Positions 32,052 through 39,202 of a stretch of 41,043 bases of DNA are shown here, piece by piece. Each line of letters opens with the position of its first letter. The first letter of the stretch is position 1. The position numbers and the translations under genes are program-made. The notes beneath the pieces are model-generated. The model saw nothing but the letters and a program-made list of their open reading frames with translations. It was not told the DNA's origin and made no database searches. The stretch is from Bryobacterales bacterium (GTDB taxonomy: Bacteria > Acidobacteriota > Terriglobia > Bryobacterales > Bryobacteraceae), in assembly GCA_016789755.1 (NCBI GenBank), contig JAEUQG010000521.1:1-41043 (forward strand), read 5' to 3'.

Positions 32052-32494
32052 CCCGCCAGAAAGTGATCTTGCTTGTGGGGTTGCCGGGGTCCGGAAAATC
32101 AACCTATGCGGCACGGCACGGCTGGCCTGTGCTCGAGTCCGATGAGATGCGCCGCCTGTTGTTGGACGATGCACGGGACCAGGGGGCGAACCGGACTGTC
32201 TTCGCCCTGCTGCGCCGTCTGTTGAGGATGCGCTTGGAGTTGGGGAGGCCCGTGACCTGCGTGGATGCGACGAATCTGACCGCGATTGAACGCCGCCCCT
32301 ACGTGATGACCGCGCACATGTACGGTGCGGAGATCGAGGCGGTGTTTTTCGATGTGCCCGTACATCTGTGCATGAAACGCAACTTGACCAGGGCTCGAGT
32401 GGTCCCCGCGGAGGTCGTCGAAAGGATGGCCGCGCGCCTCGTGCCGCCTGGAATAGCCGAGGGCTTTTCCGCGGTTCACCTCGTGCGTGACTGA
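32048..32494 (+). CDS. Small P-loop kinase (AAA_33, polynucleotide-kinase-like)
   Basis: A 148-aa nucleotide-binding protein. Walker A is 'GLPGSGKSTYAA' near the N-terminus, followed by 'VLESDEMRRLLLDD'. A Walker B-like strand 'VTCVDATNLTAIERRPYV' and an Arg-containing lid ('MKRNLTRARVVPAEVVERM') follow. This layout matches the predicted kinases related to the 5'-kinase domain of polynucleotide kinase. The phosphate acceptor is unknown. GTG 32048 overlaps the acyl-CoA dehydrogenase stop by four bases. It is the last gene before the convergent ribonucleotide reductase. Confidence 0.85.
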   Translation: MTRQKVILLVGLPGSGKSTYAARHGWPVLESDEMRRLLLDDARDQGANRTVFALLRRLLRMRLELGRPVTCVDATNLTAIERRPYVMTAHMYGAEIEAVFFDVPVHLCMKRNLTRARVVPAEVVERMAARLVPPGIAEGFSAVHLVRD

Positions 32495-32529
32495 CTTTCC
32501 GCCCCGTTCGAGACCTCACACAAACCAAA

Positions 32530-32560
32530 GGCGCCGCCAACCGGAACCGGCCGCGGCGCC
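32530..32560 (-). terminator. GC-rich hairpin between convergent genes
   Basis: GGCGCCGC (32530-32537) pairs perfectly with GCGGCGCC (32553-32560); the loop also contains two CCGG tetramers. On the minus strand it is followed by TTTGGTTTGTG, so it best fits a terminator for the ribonucleotide reductase gene. On the plus strand there is no T run, but the hairpin may still slow readthrough. Confidence 0.6.
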
Positions 32561-32589
32561 CATAACCCAACCTTCAGTCTTCCAACCCC

Positions 32590-35427
32590 CTAGCTACACC
32601 CGCTAGTCCCCCCGCAGTTCTCGCACTTGTAGCAAGACCCATTCCGCGTCATCAATCCCCCGCATTCCGAACACAGCGGAGCATCCTCCACCACCGGTCC
32701 GAACGGCAGCGATTGCTGCGGCTGATTCTCCGTCGGCCGCAACCTCGACGATTCCCCCGCCTCATTTACCGCGTCCTGCGCTTCCTCCGGCGGCAGATAC
32801 TTCGCCGCCATCCACCGGAAGATATAATCCATGATCGACTTCGCATACGGCACCTGCGGATTCCCCGTCCACCCGCTCGGCTCAAACCGCACGTGGCTGA
32901 ACTTGTCCACAAAAAATTTCAGCGGCACTCCATACTGCAATCCGTAACTCACTGCCGTCGCAAAGCTATCCATCAATCCGCTGATCGTCGAGCCTTCCTT
33001 CGCCATCGTGATGAAGATCTCACCCGGAGTCCCATCCTCGAAAACGCCCACCGTGATGTAGCCTTCGTGCCCGCCGATCGAGAACTTGTGCGTGATCGAC
33101 TGCCGCTCGTCCGGCAACTTCCGCCGCACCGGCCGGTACACAATCCGCTCCGTGATTTGCGGCTCCACCTTCGCCACGGCCCCACTGGCCGCCGACTTCG
33201 CGCCCTTGCCGGTCCCCGAACTCAGCGGCTGCACGCGCTTCGAATTGTCGCGGTAAATCGCCACCGCCTTCAACCCCAGCCGCCAGCTTTCCACATAGGC
33301 GTCCATGATGTCTTCCACCGTGGACTCCTCCGGCATGTTGATCGTCTTCGAGATCGCCCCTGAAATGAACGGTTGCACCGCCGCCATCATCTTCACATGT
33401 CCCATGTGATGGATGAACCGCGTCCCGTTCTGCGGACGGAAGCTGCAATCGAACACCGGCAGATGCTCCGGCTTCAGATCCGGCGCCCCTTCAATCGTCC
33501 CCGTCGAATCGATGTGGCTGACAATCCGCTCCACCTGCTCCGGCCGGTAGCCCAACTTGATCAGCGCCTGCGGCACCGTGTTGTTTACGATCTTGATCAC
33601 GCCGCCGCCCACCAGTTTCTTGTACTTCACCAGAGCCAAGTCCGGCTCAATGCCCGTCGTGTCGCAATCCATCATGAACCCGATGGTTCCTGTCGGCGCG
33701 ATCACCGTCGTCTGGCTGTTGCGGAACCCCGATTCCTTGCCCTTCTCATACGCCTGCTGCCAGCACACCTTCGCATTCTCGAACATCGCCGCCGGCACGC
33801 GCCGGTTGTCGATCCGGCTCACCGACTCGCGATGCATCCGCACCACTTCCAAAAAGCTCTCTTCGTTCACGCCATATCCGGGACACGGACCCGTCGCCTC
33901 GGCGATGCGCGCGCTCGTCAGGTACGCCTGCCCGCACATCACCGCCGTGATAGCTCCCGCCCAATCGCGCCCCTGATCGCTGTCATAGGGAATCCCCATG
34001 CTCATCAGCAATGCGCCCAGATTCGCAAAACCCAGTCCCAGAGGGCGGAAATCGTGCGAGTTCTTCGCAATGCTTTCCGTCGGATAGCTCGCGCTGTCCA
34101 CCAGAATCTCCTGCGCCAGAATCGTCGTATCCACCGCGTGGCGGAACGCTTCCACATCGAATTCGCCGCCCGGCGATACGAACCGCATCAGATTCAACGA
34201 CGCCAGGTTGCAGGCCGAATCGTCCAGGAACATGTATTCCGAACACGGATTCGATGCGTTGATCCGCGCCGTCGCCTTCGACGTGTGCCAGCGGTTGATC
34301 GTCGTGTCGTACTGCAGCCCAGGGTCTCCGCACTGATGCGTCGCCTCGGCAATCTGCCGCATCAATTCCCGGGCCCGGAACCGCTTCCGCGGCTGCCCGT
34401 CGATGCGCGATTTCGTCCACCAGTCGCGGTCTTCCACCACCGCATGCATGAAATCGTCCGTCACCCGCACGCTGTTGTTCGCGTTCTGGAAAAAGATCGA
34501 TCCGTAGGCCTCGCCGTCCAGCGAACTATCATAGCCCGCATCGATCAGCGTGTGCGCCTTCTTCTCTTCCTTCGCCTTGCACCACACGAACTTCTCCACA
34601 TCCGGATGATCGACGTTCAGTATGACCATCTTCGCCGCGCGCCGCGTCTTGCCGCCGCTCTTGATCACGCCCGCAAACGCATCGAACCCTTTCATGAAGC
34701 TCAGCGGCCCCGACGCGCGCCCGCCGCCCGACAGAATCGCGTCTTCTTCGCGCAGGTGCGACAGGTTCGTCCCCGTCCCTGAGCCCCACTTGAACAGCAT
34801 CCCTTCCGTCTTCGCCAGGTCCAGAATAGACTCCAGCGAATCGCTTACCGAATTGATGAAACACGCCGAACACTGCGGCCGCGTCTCTTCCTTCGACATC
34901 TTCTTGATGGCATCGGCGGCTTCATCGTAATACCAGCCGTAGCCGCGCTGCTCCTTCACTCCTACGTTGAACCACACCGGCGAATTGAAACAGGCCTTCT
35001 GGGTCAGCATCAGGTGGGCCAGTTCGTCGCGGAAATTATCCGCATCCTGCGCCGTCTTGAAATAGCGCCCCGTCTTCCCCCACTCCGCAATCGTGTCCAC
35101 CACACGGTGCACCAACTGCCGTACACTCCGCTCGCGCTCCGGCGAACCCATCCGTCCATGGAAGTATTTGCTCGCCACGATATTCGTCGCCGTCTGCGAC
35201 CAGTCCGCGGGTACTTCCACATCCCGCTGCTCGAAAATTACCGAACCCTTGTCGTTGCCAATGGTCGCGTTCCGCAGTTCCCATTGCACCTCATCGTAAG
35301 GGGTTCTTCCGGCATCCATCCGGGCCGTGAAATACCGGGGAAAAGCAACTCCGGTACGCTGGCTGACTGGGAGCGAGCGCCTCAACTCTCGCATCCGGAC
35401 ACTGATATCGACACTAAGCTGACCCAT
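32590..35427 (-). CDS. nrdJ: Adenosylcobalamin-dependent (class II) ribonucleotide reductase
   Basis: It reduces ribonucleotides to deoxyribonucleotides using coenzyme B12, without oxygen. The protein is 945 aa. 'RPQCSACFINSVSDSLESI' holds one redox Cys, Cys395 in 'NPCSEYMFLDDSACNLASLN' is the likely thiyl-radical residue, and 'VIAPTGTIGFMMDCDTTGIE' is the conserved barrel segment. The C-terminal 25 residues are a Cys-rich tail with two CxxC pairs ('LCSECGG', 'YKCENCGG'), as in NrdJ. The start is the ATG at 35427, with AAGGA about nine bases upstream; the open frame extends 40 codons further through the promoter. A NrdR-box-like palindrome lies 97 bases upstream. Confidence 0.96.
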   Translation of the reverse strand: MGQLSVDISVRMRELRRSLPVSQRTGVAFPRYFTARMDAGRTPYDEVQWELRNATIGNDKGSVIFEQRDVEVPADWSQTATNIVASKYFHGRMGSPERERSVRQLVHRVVDTIAEWGKTGRYFKTAQDADNFRDELAHLMLTQKACFNSPVWFNVGVKEQRGYGWYYDEAADAIKKMSKEETRPQCSACFINSVSDSLESILDLAKTEGMLFKWGSGTGTNLSHLREEDAILSGGGRASGPLSFMKGFDAFAGVIKSGGKTRRAAKMVILNVDHPDVEKFVWCKAKEEKKAHTLIDAGYDSSLDGEAYGSIFFQNANNSVRVTDDFMHAVVEDRDWWTKSRIDGQPRKRFRARELMRQIAEATHQCGDPGLQYDTTINRWHTSKATARINASNPCSEYMFLDDSACNLASLNLMRFVSPGGEFDVEAFRHAVDTTILAQEILVDSASYPTESIAKNSHDFRPLGLGFANLGALLMSMGIPYDSDQGRDWAGAITAVMCGQAYLTSARIAEATGPCPGYGVNEESFLEVVRMHRESVSRIDNRRVPAAMFENAKVCWQQAYEKGKESGFRNSQTTVIAPTGTIGFMMDCDTTGIEPDLALVKYKKLVGGGVIKIVNNTVPQALIKLGYRPEQVERIVSHIDSTGTIEGAPDLKPEHLPVFDCSFRPQNGTRFIHHMGHVKMMAAVQPFISGAISKTINMPEESTVEDIMDAYVESWRLGLKAVAIYRDNSKRVQPLSSGTGKGAKSAASGAVAKVEPQITERIVYRPVRRKLPDERQSITHKFSIGGHEGYITVGVFEDGTPGEIFITMAKEGSTISGLMDSFATAVSYGLQYGVPLKFFVDKFSHVRFEPSGWTGNPQVPYAKSIMDYIFRWMAAKYLPPEEAQDAVNEAGESSRLRPTENQPQQSLPFGPVVEDAPLCSECGGLMTRNGSCYKCENCGGTSGCS

Positions 35428-35487
35428 CTTGGCAGTCCTTCTTTGGCTAAGTTGTTGTGAAATAACGATGGCGAATTGAGCCTTGGG

Positions 35488-35507
35488 GTCAAACACAACC
35501 GTTTGAC
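35488..35507 (-). promoter_or_regulatory. Inverted repeat in the nrdJ leader
   Basis: GTCAAAC (35488-35494) and GTTTGAC (35501-35507) form a perfect 7-bp inverted repeat with a 6-base centre, 61 bases before the nrdJ ATG. It could be a second regulator site or an RNA hairpin. It is unlike the NrdR palindrome. Confidence 0.4.
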
Positions 35508-35523
35508 GTGCTCGTTCATCATC

Positions 35524-35539
35524 CCCCAATATATTGGGG
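35524..35539 (-). promoter_or_regulatory. NrdR-box-like palindrome upstream of nrdJ
   Basis: CCCCAATATATTGGGG is a perfect 16-bp palindrome. Its core CAATATATTG matches the NrdR box, the site through which the ATP/dATP-sensing repressor NrdR controls ribonucleotide reductase genes. NrdR boxes usually occur in pairs. A degenerate AT-rich candidate is centred near 35560, about 29 bp away, which is slightly off the usual spacing. Confidence 0.65.
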
Positions 35540-35655
35540 CCAGTCAAGAAGTTTATCTATATACGGTACATAAGGTTACGAAGACGTGAATCTCGGGCCT
35601 TCCCCTTATAACCCTCTTTACGCACCGTTACTGCCCTTCCAACTGCCTGATTCTA

Positions 35656-37710
35656 TTATGGTTTCAGGTGCCGCTCCAGCCACCCGTGAACCTCCCCGTA
35701 AAAAAACCTGCTGTCCTCCGCTTTCAGTATCCAGTGGTTCGCCCCAGGGAACACAATCAGCTTCGATGGCACCCGCAACCTCTGCAAAACACTCCAGTTC
35801 TCCAACGTCTGGTTCAGCGGCACGCGAAAATCATTCTCCCCTACCGTGACCAAAATCGGAGTGCGAAAATTTTTTGCGTACCGGATCGGATTCTGTTCCC
35901 GCCACACCGTACCCTGTTCCCACACCGGTCCCCCAGCCATCACTTCCCGATGATAAATCGTATCGCTCGTCCCCCATTGCGATTCCATATTAATCAGACC
36001 CGCATGGCTGATTAAGCACCGGTAGCGAGTGGTGGTTGCCTGCAGCCAGTTCGCCAGATGCCCTCCGTAGCTCGCCCCGCCCGCGCACTGCCTTCCGCCA
36101 TCGATGTAGCCAAACCGCTTCACCGCCTCATCGGCCGCCTCGTTCAACTCCTCCCCCGGCCCACGCAGCGGATCGCCATGCATCGTCTGCGCAAACCTCT
36201 CCCCGAATCCCGTCGATCCCGTGTAGTTCGTCAACAACACCACATAACCCGGCGCCGCCAGCAAATGATAGTTCCACCGCAGCGTGATTTCATCGCGCCA
36301 CATCGTGTGCGGACCCCCATGGATCAACACCAGCAGAGGATATTTCTTCGCCGCATCGAACGCCGGCGGACGCACCACCATGTTGTGGATCCGCCGCCCG
36401 TTCTTTGCCGTGAACCAGAAATGCTCCACCGGCTGCCAGTCGATCTCCGCCGCTTTCGCGTTGTTGAAATCGGTGAGAAATCGTTGCGATTTCCCCGCTA
36501 CATCGATTCGCACAATCTCCGCCGGATTCACCGCGCTCGACCACGTCCCTATCAGAAACGGTTGCGCCGATGTTTGCAGGCTGCCGTAAACCCCGCTCGT
36601 GGCCACCGCCGCCACGCTTGGCTTGCCTCCCTCGGCCGGCAGCACGAATAGCTTCTCCTGCCCATGCTGCTCCGCGGAAATATACACCGTCTTGTTGTCC
36701 GCCGATACGGCGAACGTGTTCACCGACGAATCCAACTCCCCGCTCACCACCCGTGCCGCGCCCCCATCGGGCCACGCCATCCTCACCAGCCGCGAGCAGT
36801 TGTAGATCTTCCCGTTGTTTGCCTCCATCACCGCATACAGCGATCGCCCATCCGCCGCGAACTTCGCCGAACCGTACGAATCCTTCCCCCCCGTCAAAGC
36901 CTTCGGCTCTCCTCCGCTCACCGGCGCTTGGTACAGATGCGTCGCCACATCGGAATATGCCGCCGCATTGCGGTTCACCGTCGCCGTGAACACCACCGAT
37001 TGCGAATCCGGGCTCCACACCGGCTGCAGCGAATCGCCTCCTGAAGTCGTGGCCCCGCCGAACCCCGCTTGCGCCGCCAGTTTCGTCCCAGCCAGCAAGT
37101 CCTTCGCCGCGCCTCCTCCAAATTCCTGCACAAAAACATGAGTCTGCAAATCGTCCAGCCAGCGGTCCCAATTTCGAATCGGAAACGATTCATACACCCG
37201 TGCGTTATACTTGCGAGCCTTCCGCTCCGCCGCTATCTTCTTGTTTTCGGCGTCATCTTTCGCCCCCGCATAAACACGGCTCACGAACAACAACCGCTTC
37301 CCGTCGCGGCTCACTGCCGGATCGCTCGCACCGGTCGACACAGACGTGATGCGCTGCGCCTCGCCCCCACTCAAATCCAACTCGTAAATCTGCCCAACCT
37401 CATCGCCATCGCGTTTGGCTGCAAACAGAATCCGGCGGCTATCCGGAGTCCATGCCGCTCCGCTCTCTCCGCCCTTGGTTGCTGTCAACCGCCGCGCCGC
37501 CGCGCTGCCATCGGTGGGAACCAGCCACAAATCCGTGGCTTGTTCGGCCTCGTTGTAGGAAGGCTCCGTCAGCGTGAACACCACCCATTTCCCATCCGGC
37601 GATACCACCGGCGCGCTCACCCGCTTCATCATCCACAACGTCTCATGAGTAATCGCCGATTTGCCAAATACCGAAACGGCGCACAGCACAGCCATCGCAA
37701 CCAGCCGCAT
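35656..37710 (-). CDS. Secreted S9 family prolyl oligopeptidase-like peptidase
   Basis: A 684-aa protein. A signal peptide ('MRLVAMAVLCAVSVFG') is followed by a seven-bladed-type propeller of PD40-like repeats ('SPDGKWVVFT', 'TPDSRRILFAA', 'SPDSQSVVFTA') up to about residue 440, then an alpha/beta-hydrolase domain. Catalytic Ser547 lies in 'GGASYGGHLA', Asp in 'VGENDFRVP' and His in 'GANHWIL'. Such dipeptidyl/oligopeptidases cut short peptides, often after proline, in the periplasm or outside. The ATG at 37710 was chosen because it begins the signal peptide; the frame stays open 22 codons upstream. It is upstream of nrdJ on the same strand but 228 bases away. Confidence 0.93.
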   Translation of the reverse strand: MRLVAMAVLCAVSVFGKSAITHETLWMMKRVSAPVVSPDGKWVVFTLTEPSYNEAEQATDLWLVPTDGSAAARRLTATKGGESGAAWTPDSRRILFAAKRDGDEVGQIYELDLSGGEAQRITSVSTGASDPAVSRDGKRLLFVSRVYAGAKDDAENKKIAAERKARKYNARVYESFPIRNWDRWLDDLQTHVFVQEFGGGAAKDLLAGTKLAAQAGFGGATTSGGDSLQPVWSPDSQSVVFTATVNRNAAAYSDVATHLYQAPVSGGEPKALTGGKDSYGSAKFAADGRSLYAVMEANNGKIYNCSRLVRMAWPDGGAARVVSGELDSSVNTFAVSADNKTVYISAEQHGQEKLFVLPAEGGKPSVAAVATSGVYGSLQTSAQPFLIGTWSSAVNPAEIVRIDVAGKSQRFLTDFNNAKAAEIDWQPVEHFWFTAKNGRRIHNMVVRPPAFDAAKKYPLLVLIHGGPHTMWRDEITLRWNYHLLAAPGYVVLLTNYTGSTGFGERFAQTMHGDPLRGPGEELNEAADEAVKRFGYIDGGRQCAGGASYGGHLANWLQATTTRYRCLISHAGLINMESQWGTSDTIYHREVMAGGPVWEQGTVWREQNPIRYAKNFRTPILVTVGENDFRVPLNQTLENWSVLQRLRVPSKLIVFPGANHWILKAEDSRFFYGEVHGWLERHLKP

Positions 37711-37904
37711 ATCCCGAGTATAGCTGTGTCCCGGGCGCAGGGCTCCAGTCATAAGCCCCGGCGAATTTTTCACCATATTCTGAGCGAATCATTTGCCATT
37801 TCTCCCTCTACTGGTCATGGGAGCATCCGGCCAAACGAAAACCCGCGCGGCCGGAGCATCCCGCGGGCATTCACGCCCGCACCAATTCAGGAGGAATCTC
37901 TACA

Positions 37905-39110
37905 ATGCGAATTTCCAGTGGCATTCTTGCCGGAGCCGCCGTGCTCCTCTCTGTGCAAGCCGAAGCTGCCTACCGGGTTATCAGTGAGAATCGGACCAAC
38001 ATCCCACTGCCCATCGGCGAACTCCAACTCACCGAAACTGTCGTCCAGGACGGACCGCTCTCCATCAACCGCTTCCGCATGCACCGCCTGCGAAGAACCA
38101 ACTTCAATTCCCAGGGCGCCCTCCTCCTCCTCCCACCGCTCGGGAACAATTTCAATAGCTACCTGTGGGATGAGCAAGGCAACCTCGCCAACTCCTTCGC
38201 CGCCTTCTTTGCACGCGCCGGCTACGAAGTCTGGGGCCTCTCCCCGCGCGAAACCGGCATCCCCGCCGGAGCCTGCGGCACTACTCTCGATTGCTCCCCT
38301 GCCCTCAATTGGAGCATTCAAACCGTAATCGACGACGCCACCTACATCCGCTCCAGAATCAAGTCCATCTTCCCTGCCAAAGACCCCGTTATCGGTGGAT
38401 TCTCCCTCGGAGCAATCAACGCCATCGCCGTGGTCAATCAGTACCCCAAAGACTACGCCGGTCTCCTTGCTTGGGAAGGCTCGCCCGTCACCGCTGACCC
38501 GGCGGTAATCGCCCACAATACTGGCTTCTGCAATCAGTACCGGGCCCTTGTCTCAGCCGGCGTCGCCGTGGACGACCAGAACCTTCCCTTCGTCAAACTG
38601 CTGGCCACCCTGGCCCGCACTGCCCCCAACGCGCCATTCCTCATCCCCGTTCCGGACTTCCCTCCCGGACTCACCAATCTTCAGGCGTTCGTCCTCGTCA
38701 TGTCCGTGCCGAACCCCGTCGCTCCTTCCCCCCGCCCCGGTTTTATTACGGCGGCCGGTGACTTCCTCAGTGGCCAGCTATTCTATTCGGAAAAACGGCG
38801 GCTGTTCGAGGCCATCTCCAAGTTCAACGATGCCACCGCCAACCGCGTCGCCCGTGACTACTACTGCAGCCTCGCCGGCGTGGAGACTTCCTACACCTCG
38901 AAGCTCAGCCGCTTCCGCGCTCCCGTCATGATCATCAAAGCGGGGCAAGGCTTTGGTTCCATCATGGATGAATTGCCGGCCAGCGTTGGCTCCACGTCCA
39001 TCACCTCCATCGGCATCAACGCCTATGCCCACATCGACCACCTTGGCAGTGTCCTCCACACGCTTCAGTTGGAGTCGCCGATCCTCTTTTGGCTCAACAC
39101 TGTACTCTGA
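37905..39110 (+). CDS. Secreted alpha/beta hydrolase
   Basis: A 401-aa protein with a signal peptide ('ISSGILAGAAVLLSVQAEA'). The hydrolase fold shows 'ALLLLPPLGNNFNSYLWDEQ' (oxyanion-strand region), 'FFARAGYEVWGLSPRETG', and the nucleophile elbow 'PVIGGFSLGAINAIA' with the Ser. A late 'NAYAHIDHLGSVL' probably supplies the catalytic His. Several cysteines ('GACGTTLDCS') could form disulfides outside the cell. AGGAGG lies ten bases before the ATG. The 194-bp gap to the divergent S9 peptidase gene holds a 7-bp inverted repeat (TCCGGCC/GGCCGGA) and two GGAGCATCC direct repeats in the leader. The substrate is unknown. Confidence 0.88.
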   Translation: MRISSGILAGAAVLLSVQAEAAYRVISENRTNIPLPIGELQLTETVVQDGPLSINRFRMHRLRRTNFNSQGALLLLPPLGNNFNSYLWDEQGNLANSFAAFFARAGYEVWGLSPRETGIPAGACGTTLDCSPALNWSIQTVIDDATYIRSRIKSIFPAKDPVIGGFSLGAINAIAVVNQYPKDYAGLLAWEGSPVTADPAVIAHNTGFCNQYRALVSAGVAVDDQNLPFVKLLATLARTAPNAPFLIPVPDFPPGLTNLQAFVLVMSVPNPVAPSPRPGFITAAGDFLSGQLFYSEKRRLFEAISKFNDATANRVARDYYCSLAGVETSYTSKLSRFRAPVMIIKAGQGFGSIMDELPASVGSTSITSIGINAYAHIDHLGSVLHTLQLESPILFWLNTVL

Positions 39111-39133
39111 TCCCAGGGTGCTCTCTCCTTTCC

Positions 39134-39159
39134 GGCGCGGATCATGAACGGTCCGCGCC
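39134..39159 (+). terminator. GC-rich hairpin after the alpha/beta hydrolase gene
   Basis: GGCGCGGA (39134-39141) pairs perfectly with TCCGCGCC (39152-39159) around a 10-base loop. Only CTCTCC follows instead of a T run, so termination efficiency is uncertain. It separates the hydrolase from the kinase gene. Confidence 0.5.
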
Positions 39160-39202
39160 CTCTCCCCGCCACGCTACACTAGCCTCATCACCCCCTGTAG
39201 CC

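Noticed and set aside
33373..34782. Plus-strand open frame of 469 codons inside nrdJ
   Set aside because: It is antisense to the highly conserved ribonucleotide reductase and is rich in His, Arg and Pro, the usual shadow of a GC-rich gene.
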